A stretch of DNA of 64,000 nt from an uncultured Anaerolineae bacterium (lineage in GTDB: Bacteria > Chloroflexota > Anaerolineae > Aggregatilineales > Phototrophicaceae). Below the pieces are notes generated by a model, which was not told the DNA's origin, made no database searches, and saw only the letters and a program-made list of their open reading frames with translations. Shown here in pieces: positions 1 to 9,667 of the stretch (position 1 is the first letter of the stretch; each line of letters starts with the position of its first letter). A program made the position numbers and the translations under genes. Location: assembly GCA_938022205.1 (NCBI GenBank), contig CALIEB010000011.1, positions 58,709-122,708 of the forward strand, given 5' to 3'.

Positions 1-194
1 GCTTTGTTGGTGAACGTCACGGCAAGGATATGGCGCGGGTTCACGCCGAGAGCGCGAATGTGATAGGCGATGCGGCGCGTCAGGACGCGCGTCTTGCCGC
101 TGCCCGGTCCCGCCAAAACCAGCGTGGGACCTTCGGGCGCAGTCACGGCTTGTATCTGCTGTGGGTTTAAGCCTTGAAGAACAGAATCGTTCAT
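1..194 (-). CDS. UvrD/PcrA-type ATP-dependent DNA helicase, N-terminal part (truncated by window start)
   Basis: Reverse-complement translation [65 protein letters not shown]-motif, Walker A GPGSGKT and motif Ia TFTNK of SF1A helicases. Not in the ORF track because it is cut. Confidence 0.9.
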   Translation of the reverse strand, partial: MNDSVLQGLNPQQIQAVTAPEGPTLVLAGPGSGKTRVLTRRIAYHIRALGVNPRHILAVTFTNK

Positions 195-279
195 GGTGCT
201 GTGCTTTCGCTGCGTTTACCCTATTGTACTCAAACTCCCTACCATCGGGTACGGTGTTCTGCTACAATAGCCAACGTCC

Positions 280-352
280 GCCTCCGTAGCTCAGGGGATA
301 GAGCGAAGCACTCCTAAGGCTTGCGTCACAGGTTCGAGTCCTGTCGGGGGCA
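280..352 (+). tRNA. tRNA-Arg (anticodon CCT)
   Basis: GCCTCCG...CGGGGGC acceptor stem, GCTC/GAGC D-stem, anticodon loop CTCCTAA, T-arm ACAGG-TTCGAGT-CCTGT, discriminator A; 73 nt, no encoded CCA. Confidence 0.9.
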
Positions 353-395
353 TCGCCACCGCACGCCAACGCTTATCAAGCGTTGGCGTATGCGC

Positions 396-1388
396 TTACA
401 AGTGATAGCGCGGGCGGTCGCCACCTTCGGCGGTTAGCACGCCCTCCGCGTGCAAATAGTCCAAGTGCGCTAAGGATTCCGCCAGCGCGAATCGCCACTC
501 GTGCGCAGTAAAGCGTTCGGTTGGGAAGATGTGCAAGCTGACATCGTAGGGCGTGCGCGCGCCCGCCGCGACGGCATCTTGCACATGCTGCAAGCGTTCG
601 TCGTGGTGATGCAGCAGCTCGGCAATGCGCCCGCCCCAATCCTGCACGAGCGTTTTATGCCCACTCAAGCCCAACGTCACCGGCAGCGATTGCAACGCCC
701 GCAACGAGGTGAGATAACGCCGCAGCGGCTGCGCGTCGGTCTCCGTCCACAAGCCGATGTTGGGCGTGATTTTCATCAACACGTGGTCGCCGCTAATCAT
801 GATGCCGTCCTCGCGGCTGAAGAGCAGCAAATGCCCGTCGCTGTGGCCAGAAGCGGTGCTAGTCTCGTAAGTACGCGCGCCAATCACCAGCGGCGTGCCA
901 ATCTCCAGCGTGTGCAGCGCGTCGGGGGCGGGCTGGGTCATGGCGCGGGTGTCGTCCATGCTGCTGTCGACGCGCTCCGCCATGTCGTCGGGCATGCCGT
1001 TCTGGCGCAGCCACACGCCAAACGGCAACGTTGACCCGCCCTGCCAAATGAGCTGAGCCTGTCGCTTTTCGCGCGGGGTTGTCCACACGGTCGCGCTGCC
1101 ACCGTCCGCCGCAATCGTCGCTTGCAGCCAACCCGCTAGCCCGTAGTGGTCGGGGTGAACGTGCGTCAGCACGATGCGCCGTATGTCGCGCGGTCGCATC
1201 GCTAGCGCGGTGAAGGCTTGCTGCCACGTCTCGCGTCCCTTTGCGGTGTTGATGCCACAGTCAATCAGCGTCCAGCCGTCGCCGTCACGCAGTAAGTAGC
1301 AGTTGACGATGTTCAGAGCGAACGGTAGCGGTATTTTGACCTGATAAATCTCAGGCGCAACTTGTTGTACAAAATTCTCTGAGGTCAT
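396..1388 (-). CDS. MBL-fold metallo-hydrolase
   Basis: LTHVHPDHYGLAG (HxHxDH), SGHSDGHLLLF, MISGDHVL metal-binding motifs. Confidence 0.9.
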   Translation of the reverse strand: MTSENFVQQVAPEIYQVKIPLPFALNIVNCYLLRDGDGWTLIDCGINTAKGRETWQQAFTALAMRPRDIRRIVLTHVHPDHYGLAGWLQATIAADGGSATVWTTPREKRQAQLIWQGGSTLPFGVWLRQNGMPDDMAERVDSSMDDTRAMTQPAPDALHTLEIGTPLVIGARTYETSTASGHSDGHLLLFSREDGIMISGDHVLMKITPNIGLWTETDAQPLRRYLTSLRALQSLPVTLGLSGHKTLVQDWGGRIAELLHHHDERLQHVQDAVAAGARTPYDVSLHIFPTERFTAHEWRFALAESLAHLDYLHAEGVLTAEGGDRPRYHL

Positions 1389-1454
1389 AAATAAGCGTGG
1401 CGACCGCCGCCCTACGACGGTGGTCGCACATCCTTTCAGTGTGGCAATGTTAGG

Positions 1455-2315
1455 TTAAAATTTTTTCTTCTTGTTGCTGCCAAACATGCCGCGAATGACA
1501 TCGATGTCGAAGTCATTCGGCACGCTGCCCGTTTCAGCGTAACGATAGACAATCGCGCGCAAAATGCCGTTGAGCGCGCTGGTGGCTACGCTGATGACGA
1601 TTACCGCCAGCACCGTGACAGCCAGCATCACCCCCCCCAAGCTCGTGCTGATGCTGCTCAGCATCGCGCTCGCCAGCAAGCCGACAAAAAGCGTGCCGAT
1701 AAAAGCCAGTGTCGCCACAAAGCCAATGCCGCCAACGCTGATGACCTGCTCACCCCACGTGCGCTTGAGCAAGGCGGCACTTTCTTTTACGGCTTCCCAC
1801 GCGCTGATGTCCTTGACAATCAAAATCGGCACGACAAAGAACGTGGCAAGATTCCACGCCATGCTGCCCAACGAGGCAATGAAACCGCTTAAGAAGCTCG
1901 CGCGTTCGCGGAGGGTCTGCAGAATTACGCCGACAGTAGCCGAAATGGCGGCATACGCGACGATTTTTTGCCAACGGTGGTTGGCGAGCCGCAGACCATC
2001 CCGCAGCGTCGGGTCGCCCCCGTCGATACGCATCATCGCCGCACCGACCAGCGCGCTGTTGAAGTAGAGCGCGACGGCATTGCTGACCATGTAGAACACG
2101 AACAGCAGTGCCAAGCCGATGAGTTCGTTGAAGCTACTGCTGCGGCTATTTGCAGCCATCACCCCGAAGATGACCCCTACCGGCAGCAAAAACACGATGG
2201 TCACCGCTATCATCACGACAGTCGAGATAACAGGAAACCACATCAGCTCACGGTCCGCGCGCAGCACCGCCCATGACGCTTTGAACAACTGCCAACTGCG
2301 TTGAAATGTGTCCAT
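1455..2315 (-). CDS. Multi-pass membrane protein, DUF6159-like
   Basis: Several hydrophobic segments; N-terminus FQRSWQLFKASWAVLRADRELMWFPVIS resembles the DUF6159 family. Confidence 0.7.
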   Translation of the reverse strand: MDTFQRSWQLFKASWAVLRADRELMWFPVISTVVMIAVTIVFLLPVGVIFGVMAANSRSSSFNELIGLALLFVFYMVSNAVALYFNSALVGAAMMRIDGGDPTLRDGLRLANHRWQKIVAYAAISATVGVILQTLRERASFLSGFIASLGSMAWNLATFFVVPILIVKDISAWEAVKESAALLKRTWGEQVISVGGIGFVATLAFIGTLFVGLLASAMLSSISTSLGGVMLAVTVLAVIVISVATSALNGILRAIVYRYAETGSVPNDFDIDVIRGMFGSNKKKKF

Positions 2316-2590
2316 CTGACAATACCTTCAAACATAGGCTGACGGGAAAGCATTACAATGACTATTATACAACAGGTTGCGTCGTTTATTTCTACCCCAT
2401 TGTAAGGATACCGAACTTAAACATCAAACAAAATCCCAACAATTTGTAACTCGTTAAAAACTCTAAAGAACTTTAAATAGCCTTATGTTCTGTCTTATTC
2501 CGTTGTAACTTCGGTCATGATGGTTATTTAGGGGTCAAATGGCTTTGCTATACCCCGCTGCAAAGCCCCGTCGGGGGCATTAAAATCGGG

Positions 2591-2596
2591 TATAAT
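2591..2596 (+). promoter_or_regulatory. Candidate -10 element upstream of the 2629 gene
   Basis: Exact TATAAT about 33 nt before the ATG; AAGGAG Shine-Dalgarno follows. No clear -35. Confidence 0.4.
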
Positions 2597-2628
2597 CAGG
2601 CTATCGTACCCAACAAGGAGCAAGACGC

Positions 2629-3021
2629 ATGGCACACCCTTTTGACAGTCTCAACAGTGAAGAATACATCAGCCTGACGACCTTTCGTAAAAACGGCGAC
2701 GGCGTGCCAACGCCCGTTTGGTTCGTGCGCGACGGCGACAAGCTCTACGTTTACACGCAGGCGCACAGCGGCAAGGTCAAGCGCATCCGCAACAACGGTC
2801 AGGTGACGGTGGCGGCGTGCGATGTGCGCGGCAACGTGCATGGCGAACCCATCGCCGCACAGGCGCGCGTGCTTACGCCCGCCGAATCTACGCACCTCGA
2901 GCGGTTATTTGACGCGAAATACAAGCTGATGAAGAGCTTTTTCGGCTGCTTTGGCACAATAAGCCGCTTGCTAGGGCGCAAAGAGGGCGAGCGCGTCTAC
3001 CTTGAGCTAACGGCGGCGTAA
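2629..3021 (+). CDS. PPOX-class FMN/F420-dependent oxidoreductase (pyridoxamine 5'-phosphate oxidase-like)
   Basis: Split beta-barrel signature: YISLTTFRKNGDGVPTPVWFVRDGDKLYVYT...KVKRIRNNGQVTVAACDVRG. Confidence 0.85.
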   Translation: MAHPFDSLNSEEYISLTTFRKNGDGVPTPVWFVRDGDKLYVYTQAHSGKVKRIRNNGQVTVAACDVRGNVHGEPIAAQARVLTPAESTHLERLFDAKYKLMKSFFGCFGTISRLLGRKEGERVYLELTAA

Positions 3022-4158
3022 ATGAGCGCAAGCCGTGCCGACTTTTTGCTCGATGAGGGCATTGTCTTTCTCAATCACGGCTCGTTCGGAGCGTGCCCGC
3101 GTCCGGTTTTTGAGGTCTTTCAAGCGTGGCAGCGGCAGATGGAACGCCAGCCCGTGCTTTTCTTAGGGCGACAGGCGGAAGGCTTGCTCAATTCCGCCCG
3201 CGAGCGCGCCGCCGCCTACGTAGGCGCGCCACCCGACACGCTAATTTTCGTCAGCAACGCCAGCGAAGGCGCGAATCTCGTGGCGCGCTCGCTGCCCTTG
3301 CGCGCGGGCGACGAAATTCTCATCACCGACCATGAGTACGGCGCGATGGTGCGCATGTGGCGGTTCATCGCCCAACAGACAGGCGCAGTCCTCGTGACGG
3401 CAACCCTGCCGAGCTATCTCAACGACGAAGCCGCCGTGCTAGCGAGCATTTGGCAGCACGTCACGCCCAAGACGCGCCTCATCTTCGCCAGCCACATCAC
3501 CTCGCCAACCGCTCTGGTGCTGCCGGTAGCCGCGTTGTGTGCGCGGGCGCGCGCGGCAGGCATTTGGACGCTCATCGATGGCGCGCACGTGCCGGGTCAA
3601 CTGCCGCTTGACGTTGCGGCAGTAGGCGCGGATTTTTACACGGGCAACTTTCACAAGTGGCTGTGCGCGCCCAAGAGCGCGGCGTTTCTTTACGCTCGCC
3701 GCGAGTGGCACGCGCTGCTGCACCCGCTGGTGATAAGTTGGGGCTGGGAAGTGGGCGCGTCCTTCGTTCAACAGAACAGTTGGACAGGCACGCGCGACCT
3801 CGCCGCTTACTTAAGCGTGCCAGCAGCCATTGACTATCAGGCGGCGAACGCCTGGGAAACGGTGCGGGCGCGCTGTCACGCGCTGGCGCAAACGGTCTAC
3901 CAGCGCGGCACGGCACTCACGGGGCTGCGCCCGCTGCACGCCGATAGCCCGACGTGCTACGCGCAAATGGTCGCGTTGCCGCTGCCGCCGTTGGCTGCTG
4001 CCGCCGCCAAAGCGCGCCTTTACGACGAGTTCGCCATCGAAGTGCCTATCACCCAGCAAGGGGGACGTGACCTCGTGCGCGTCTCGTTCCAAGCCTATAA
4101 CACCGAAGACGACGCGGAGGCGTTCTTGCGCGCCCTCGCCTGTTTGCTCAACCGCTAG
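3022..4158 (+). CDS. Class V aminotransferase (isopenicillin-N epimerase/cysteine desulfurase-like)
   Basis: FLNHGSFGACP N-terminus, LIDGAHVPGQLPLD and YTGNFHKWLCAPKSAAFLY (PLP Lys) motifs. Confidence 0.88.
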   Translation: MSASRADFLLDEGIVFLNHGSFGACPRPVFEVFQAWQRQMERQPVLFLGRQAEGLLNSARERAAAYVGAPPDTLIFVSNASEGANLVARSLPLRAGDEILITDHEYGAMVRMWRFIAQQTGAVLVTATLPSYLNDEAAVLASIWQHVTPKTRLIFASHITSPTALVLPVAALCARARAAGIWTLIDGAHVPGQLPLDVAAVGADFYTGNFHKWLCAPKSAAFLYARREWHALLHPLVISWGWEVGASFVQQNSWTGTRDLAAYLSVPAAIDYQAANAWETVRARCHALAQTVYQRGTALTGLRPLHADSPTCYAQMVALPLPPLAAAAAKARLYDEFAIEVPITQQGGRDLVRVSFQAYNTEDDAEAFLRALACLLNR

Positions 4159-4170
4159 AAAGGTCTTGGC

Positions 4171-5214
4171 ATGATTCCTACATTTCGCTGGTTCGGCGCG
4201 AGCGACCCCGTGCCGCTGGCGTACATTCGCCAAATTCCCAACGTGCGCAGCGTGGTCGGCGCGCTGTTTGAACTTCCCGTTGGCGAAGTTTGGGCGCGCG
4301 AGCGCATCGCAGCCCTCAAGGCGACCATTGAGGCGGCGGGACTGCGCTTGGATGTCATCGAGAGCATTCCCGTCCATGAAGCTATTAAGCTCGGGCTGCC
4401 CGAGCGCGACCGCTATATCGAGGCATACCAACAGAGCATCCGCAACTTGGGCGCGTGCGGCGTGCGCGTGCTGTGCTACAACTTCATGCCCGTGTTCGAT
4501 TGGGTGCGCACCGACCTCGCCATGCCCATGCCCGACGGCTCAACCGCGCTCGCCTACCGCCACGCCGACCTTGAACGACTGGACTTCTCGCAAGGCATGC
4601 CCGACATGCCGGCTTGGGCAAACGCCTACAGCGCGGCGCAGCTCAACGACATCCTTGCCCAGTACCGCACCGTTGACGAGGACGCGCTGTTCAGCAACTT
4701 CGTCTACTTCTTAGAGGCGGTTGTGCCGGTGGCGGAAGCCGCCGATGTCAAGCTCGCCGTGCATCCCGACGACCCGCCTTGGTCGGTGTTCGGCTTGCCG
4801 CGCATCGTGCGCAGCGCAGAGACCGTGCAGCGACTGCTCGATGCTGTGCCGAGCCCTTACAACGGCGTGACCTTCTGCACAGGCTCGTTTGGTGCGGCGG
4901 CAAGCAACGACCTGCCCGCAATGGTACGCCAATTTGCTGGGCGCGTGCATTTTGTCCATCTGCGCAACGTCAAGCGCGATGGCACGCACGACTTCCACGA
5001 AACCGAACACCCGTCGGCTTTCGGCGATGTCGACATGGTCGCCGTCGTGCGCGCGCTGCTGGAAACGGGCTTCGCGGGGTACTATCGCCCCGATCACGGG
5101 CGCATGATTTGGGGTGAAACGGGCAAGGCGGGCTATGGGCTTTACGACCGCGCCTTAGGCGTGATGTACCTGCAGGGCGTGGTCGAGGCTCTCCAGCGCG
5201 GAGCGAAGGCATGA
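4171..5214 (+). CDS. uxuA: Mannonate dehydratase
   Basis: UxuA-like FRWFG..DPV.L..IRQIP, VIESIPVHEAIKLG, LAVHPDDPPWSVFGLPRIV, FCTGSFG, HFVHLRNV, RPDHG motifs. Confidence 0.92.
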   Translation: MIPTFRWFGASDPVPLAYIRQIPNVRSVVGALFELPVGEVWARERIAALKATIEAAGLRLDVIESIPVHEAIKLGLPERDRYIEAYQQSIRNLGACGVRVLCYNFMPVFDWVRTDLAMPMPDGSTALAYRHADLERLDFSQGMPDMPAWANAYSAAQLNDILAQYRTVDEDALFSNFVYFLEAVVPVAEAADVKLAVHPDDPPWSVFGLPRIVRSAETVQRLLDAVPSPYNGVTFCTGSFGAAASNDLPAMVRQFAGRVHFVHLRNVKRDGTHDFHETEHPSAFGDVDMVAVVRALLETGFAGYYRPDHGRMIWGETGKAGYGLYDRALGVMYLQGVVEALQRGAKA

Positions 5215-6179
5215 GCACCAACGTGATTGCCTTTGGCGAGGGATTGATACGCCTGTCGCCGCCGCGCCACGAGCTTTTCGAACAGGCGCACACGCTGGCG
5301 TGGCACGTGGGTGGCGCGGAAGCTAACGTGGCGGTGGGGCTGGCGTGTCTTGGCATGGACGTAGCGTGGGTTTCGCGCCTGACCGACAACCCACTTGGGC
5401 AGCACATCGCACAAACCCTGCGCGGCGCGGGCGTAGACACGCGCGCCATCGTTTGGACAACGCGCGACCGCGTCGGGCTGTATTTTGCCGAGCTTGCGCC
5501 GCCGCGCGCGCTCAGCGTGACGTATGACCGCGCCGGCAGCGCGTTCGCGCACATGCAACCCGCCGACCTCCCGCTGTCAGCGTTAACGGTCACGGCGCGC
5601 ACGTGGCTGCACACGACAGGCATCACGCTGGCATTGGGCGAAGGCGCGCGCGCGAGTGCGACGGCACTGCTTGCGCACGTGCAGGCGCGTGGCGGCAGCT
5701 TGAGCTTCGACGTAAACTACCGCGCCAAGCTCTGGCAGCCGCAAGAAGCAGCACAAGCCGGCGAACCGTTCTTGCAAGCCGCCCGCGTCGTGTTTGTCGC
5801 CGAACGCGACGTGCGCACGCTCTACGGGCTGACGGGCGAGGGCGAACCGCTGCTGCGGGCGTTTGCAGCGCGCTATCCGCAGGCGGTGGTCGTGATGTCG
5901 CGCGGCGAGCAGCCGCTGCTGTGCGCGGCAGCAGGCGAGATTCACGCGCAGCCTGTGCCGCCGCTCGTCATTTTCGAACGAATTGGCTTGGGTGACGCGC
6001 TGGCGGCGGGCTTCCTCGCCCAGCACGTGCGCGGCGGCAGCCTTGCGGACGCGCTGCGTTGGGGCGTGGCGATGTCCGCGCTTAAGGCCGGCACGGCGGG
6101 CGACCTGCCGCGCGTGCGCCCCGCCGACGTTAAAGCGTGGCTAGAAGACGCAAGCCATATCGACAACGTGCGCCGCTGA
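5211..6179 (+). CDS. kdgK: PfkB-family sugar kinase, probable 2-keto-3-deoxygluconate kinase
   Basis: VGGAEANVAVGLACLG and GLGDALAAGFLA PfkB motifs; 4-nt ATGA overlap with uxuA. Confidence 0.85.
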   Translation: MSTNVIAFGEGLIRLSPPRHELFEQAHTLAWHVGGAEANVAVGLACLGMDVAWVSRLTDNPLGQHIAQTLRGAGVDTRAIVWTTRDRVGLYFAELAPPRALSVTYDRAGSAFAHMQPADLPLSALTVTARTWLHTTGITLALGEGARASATALLAHVQARGGSLSFDVNYRAKLWQPQEAAQAGEPFLQAARVVFVAERDVRTLYGLTGEGEPLLRAFAARYPQAVVVMSRGEQPLLCAAAGEIHAQPVPPLVIFERIGLGDALAAGFLAQHVRGGSLADALRWGVAMSALKAGTAGDLPRVRPADVKAWLEDASHIDNVRR

Positions 6180-6241
6180 GCGTGTTCTTGCGCACGCTTA
6201 TCGATTGCGGGAGATAACCGGCAGTTGCTTCAACAACGCTA

Positions 6242-6270
6242 TTGCACAATTAGGCAAGACAGGCTATACT
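6242..6270 (+). promoter_or_regulatory. Sigma70-like promoter for the acyl-CoA dehydrogenase gene
   Basis: TTGCAC - 17 nt - TATACT, about 54 nt before the likely ATG at 6324. Confidence 0.55.
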
Positions 6271-6323
6271 AATTTAACGAACGTTTGATTAAATCAAAAA
6301 ACCTTATTCTTGGAGAAACATTT

Positions 6324-7505
6324 ATGGTCAACATGACAGAGCAGTTGTCAGGCATCTCTTTTGAACTCACGGACGAACAAAAGATGCTGCAAAAGATGGC
6401 GCGTGATTTCGTCGCCAAAGAGGTCATTCCCGTTGCCGAAAAGTACGATGAACATGCCACCTTCCCGCGCGACATTTTCGACAAGGCGCGCGAGGTTGGC
6501 TTGGCGAACATGAACATCCCCGAAGCCTACGGTGGCATGGGCGCGTCACTGTTGGACGAGGTGATTGTTGCTGAAGAGTTTGGTTATGGCTGCACCGGCA
6601 TCGGCACGAGCGTTAGCACCAACGGCTTGGGCGATTTGCCCATCATCATCGCCGGCACTGAGGAACAAAAGGCGTATTGGCTGGGCGAACGCCTCGTGGA
6701 CAAGGGCGAAATCGTCTCCTACTGTGTCACCGAACCTGCGGCAGGCTCGAACGTGGTCGGCATGGAAGCGCGCGCCGAGAAGAAGGGCGCGAAGTACATT
6801 CTCAACGGCAGCAAGACCTTCATCACCAACGCCAGCTATGCCGACTTTTACACGGTGTTCGCCAAGACGGACCCTGCTGCTGGGCATCGCGGTATCTCCT
6901 GCTTTATCGTTGAGCGCAACAGCCCCGGTCTAACCGTCAGCAAGAAGTTCGACAAGATGGGCCAGCGTGCCAGCGACACGGCGCAAATCACCTTCGAGAA
7001 CGTCGAAGTTCCCGAAGAAAACCGCCTCGGTCCCGAGGGCAGTGGCTTCCTAACCGCCATGCGAGTGTTCGATTACAGCCGTCCGGGCGTGGCAGCCAGC
7101 GCAGTGGGCTTGCTGCGGCGTGCGCTTGAAGAGAGCGTCAAGTACGCCCAAGAGCGTGAAACGTTCGGCGTGCCGATCTACCAGCACCAAGCCATTGGTC
7201 ACATGATTGCCGACATGGCGGTAGACTATGAAGCGGCGCGCTTGCTGACGTGGCAGTCGGCGTGGATCGTCGAAATGGGCATGCCCAACCCCCGTCTCAG
7301 CGCGACCGCTAAAATCTTCGCCGCAGACATGGCGATGAAAGCCGCCACCAACGCCGTGCAAATCTTCGGCGGCTACGGCTACATGCGCGAGTATCCGGTT
7401 GAGAAGCTGATGCGCGACGTGAAGGTGTTCCAAATTTACGAGGGCACCAGCCAAATTCTCAAGAACATCGTCGTGCGCGAGCTGTTCAAGGGCGCGAAGA
7501 AGTAA
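6324..7505 (+). CDS. Acyl-CoA dehydrogenase
   Basis: YCVTEPAAGSNVVGMEARAEK, FITNASYADFYTVFAKT, QIFGGYGYMREYPVEKLMRDVKVFQIYEGTSQI. Start refined from 6285 to the ATG preceded by GGAGA. Confidence 0.95.
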   Translation: MVNMTEQLSGISFELTDEQKMLQKMARDFVAKEVIPVAEKYDEHATFPRDIFDKAREVGLANMNIPEAYGGMGASLLDEVIVAEEFGYGCTGIGTSVSTNGLGDLPIIIAGTEEQKAYWLGERLVDKGEIVSYCVTEPAAGSNVVGMEARAEKKGAKYILNGSKTFITNASYADFYTVFAKTDPAAGHRGISCFIVERNSPGLTVSKKFDKMGQRASDTAQITFENVEVPEENRLGPEGSGFLTAMRVFDYSRPGVAASAVGLLRRALEESVKYAQERETFGVPIYQHQAIGHMIADMAVDYEAARLLTWQSAWIVEMGMPNPRLSATAKIFAADMAMKAATNAVQIFGGYGYMREYPVEKLMRDVKVFQIYEGTSQILKNIVVRELFKGAKK

Positions 7506-7537
7506 CTCTTAGGACGCTGTTTTGTTTAAGCTGGGTT

Positions 7538-7570
7538 AAGGACGCGAGATGCTCGCGTCCTTTTCGGGTT
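7538..7570 (+). terminator. Rho-independent terminator
   Basis: AAGGACGCGAG-ATG-CTCGCGTCCTT perfect 11-bp stem followed by TTCGGGTTTTC. Confidence 0.8.
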
Positions 7571-7619
7571 TTCATGCTACACTTAGGCTAAGGTCGTCGA
7601 TAGATGAAAGAAGCCGCGC

Positions 7620-8474
7620 ATGAGCCAGTCGAAGAAGAACCAGACGCGCCACCTCTCCTTGTCTAACCCGAATATCTTGCAAGACCGCCGCGAAGAGGAC
7701 GAAGCCATCGTGCCTTGGGTCATTGAGTTTCGCGTGGTTGGCACGACTGACCTGCTGCGCGCGCGCATGGCAGAAGAGTTCACGATTGGGCGCGGCGATG
7801 CTGAGCTAGGGCATTTCCCGCAGATTGACCTAACCCCCTACGCCGCCCACGAGCTGGGCGTGTCGCGCCGTCACGTGCGCATCTACACCAAAGACAACCG
7901 CGTTCTCATCGAAGACCTGCGCAGCGCAAACGGCACGTTTATTAACAACGAAATGCTTATCGCCAACAAGCCCTACCGTCTGCGTGACAAGGACAAGCTG
8001 CGGCTCGGCGAGCTGGAGCTGCAGGTGCATTACGTTGTCAAGCCGCTTTCGGCGGACGAAACGCGCGCAGGCTGGGAACAAGCGTTTAATATTCCCTCGT
8101 GCGGGCGCGGGCGGCGACTGCTGCTCGTCGACGAAGATAAGGATGTCCTGCGCCTGCTCAAGTTTGTGGCGCGGCAAGCAGGCTTCGAGGTCGTGACGGC
8201 AGAAAACCTGTCGCAGGCGATGGCTAGCTTTGATGCCGTGCGACCAGACGTAATCCTCTGCGAGATGCTGCTGCCCGACGGCAACGGCGAAAGTCTCATC
8301 CGCTACGTGCGTGGCTTGGCTAAAGAGCTGCCGATTGCCGTGCTGACAAGCGCAACGGCGGGCTACACGATGGGGCAAGCCCTAGAAAGCGGCGCGGACA
8401 TGTTTCTCGCCAAACCACTCGCGTTGGATGAGTACGTGAGCGCGCTGGTCAAGCTGGCAGAATTAGCCCAATAA
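7620..8474 (+). CDS. FHA domain protein with C-terminal receiver-like domain
   Basis: FHA: FTIGRGDAE...GVSRRHVRI...IEDLRSANGTFIN; REC-like: RLLLVDEDKDVLRLLKFVARQAGFEVVTAE...PDVILCEMLLPDGNGE...LTSATAG...FLAKPL. Confidence 0.88.
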   Translation: MSQSKKNQTRHLSLSNPNILQDRREEDEAIVPWVIEFRVVGTTDLLRARMAEEFTIGRGDAELGHFPQIDLTPYAAHELGVSRRHVRIYTKDNRVLIEDLRSANGTFINNEMLIANKPYRLRDKDKLRLGELELQVHYVVKPLSADETRAGWEQAFNIPSCGRGRRLLLVDEDKDVLRLLKFVARQAGFEVVTAENLSQAMASFDAVRPDVILCEMLLPDGNGESLIRYVRGLAKELPIAVLTSATAGYTMGQALESGADMFLAKPLALDEYVSALVKLAELAQ

Positions 8475-8538
8475 TTGGCTTCGCACGAGTGCCCCCCGCA
8501 CAACGAAAGCTACGCTAAGGGGGAGGCGTAGCGCGCCA

Positions 8539-8569
8539 TTGACCCAGCGAACTTGGGCAATGCTATAAT
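8539..8569 (+). promoter_or_regulatory. Sigma70-like promoter (extended -10) for azlCD
   Basis: TTGACC - 19 nt - TATAAT with TGn extension (TGCTATAAT). Confidence 0.55.
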
Positions 8570-8624
8570 GCTTGGACGCTTTTCTTGCAGCGTGCAGCTA
8601 GCGTTTTTCACACAAGGGGGAAAA

Positions 8625-9353
8625 GTGGTTACCATCAGCAAACAAGCTGAGTTCTGGCGCGGCGTGAAAGACACGCTGCCGCTTATTCTTGGAACAGTGC
8701 CTTTTGGCATCGTTTTTGGCGCGCTAGGCGTGAACGGCGGCTTGTCACCGCTGGCAACCTTGAGCATGTCGCTTTTCGTCTACGCGGGGTCGTCGCAGTT
8801 TGTCGCGGCGGGTTTGGTGGCAAGCGGCGTAGGCGCGGGCTTCATCATCCTCACCACGCTAGTGGTCAACCTGCGCCATATGCTGTACGCTGCTTCGCTT
8901 AGCCCGTATGTGCAGAGCTTGGGACAGCGGTGGCTGCTGCCGTTGGGGTTTTCGCTGACAGACGAGACGTTCGCGGTGGTCGCGCGCCGCTACCCTGAAG
9001 CCGATGACTCGCCTTACAAACACTGGTATCACTTAGGCTCGGCGTTGGCGATGTACAGCAACTGGCAGCTCAGCACGGTGCTTGGTATCGCAGCAGGCAC
9101 GCAACTGCAGAGCATCGCCGCGTGGGGGCTAGACTTTGCGATGGTCGTCACCTTTGTGGGGATTGTCGTGCCGCTGCTGGTGTCACGCCCACTGGTCGTG
9201 TGCGCGCTGGTAGCGAGTGTGGTGGCGGTGCTAACCGCTGGCATGCCCAACAAGCTGGGGCTGCTCGTGGCAGCAGGGGCAGGCATTGCGGCAGGCGTTG
9301 CCGCAGAACATTGGCGGGCAGAGCCAACGCTTGCGCAGGAGGCACAAGCATGA
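8625..9353 (+). CDS. azlC: AzlC family branched-chain amino acid exporter large subunit
   Basis: [27 protein letters not shown]...[16 protein letters not shown]...[17 protein letters not shown] start preceded by AAGGGGG preferred over the tracked 8553. Confidence 0.9.
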   Translation: MVTISKQAEFWRGVKDTLPLILGTVPFGIVFGALGVNGGLSPLATLSMSLFVYAGSSQFVAAGLVASGVGAGFIILTTLVVNLRHMLYAASLSPYVQSLGQRWLLPLGFSLTDETFAVVARRYPEADDSPYKHWYHLGSALAMYSNWQLSTVLGIAAGTQLQSIAAWGLDFAMVVTFVGIVVPLLVSRPLVVCALVASVVAVLTAGMPNKLGLLVAAGAGIAAGVAAEHWRAEPTLAQEAQA

Positions 9354-9667
9354 ACGAGTGGCTCTTGGTCGTGGGCATGGCAATCGTTACGTTCGCGGTG
9401 CGCTACCCGCCTTTGGTCTTGGTAGGGCGTGTTGCGCTGCCGCGCGCGGTGTTGCGTGCGCTGCGCTACGTGCCGGTTGCGGTGCTAACGGCGATTATCG
9501 TGCCTGCCGTGCTACTACCCGAAGGCGCGTTCACGCCGATCAGCCCGCACGCGCTGGCGAGCGTGGTGGCGGGCATAGTGGCGTGGCGCACCCGCCAGCT
9601 CCTGCCCACCATTACGGCGGGCATGGGGCTGTTCTTGCTGCTGCGCATGCTGGCAAATGGAGCTTAG
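9350..9667 (+). CDS. azlD: AzlD family branched-chain amino acid exporter small subunit
   Basis: [27 protein letters not shown]...[18 protein letters not shown]; overlaps the azlC stop. Confidence 0.9.
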   Translation: MNEWLLVVGMAIVTFAVRYPPLVLVGRVALPRAVLRALRYVPVAVLTAIIVPAVLLPEGAFTPISPHALASVVAGIVAWRTRQLLPTITAGMGLFLLLRMLANGA

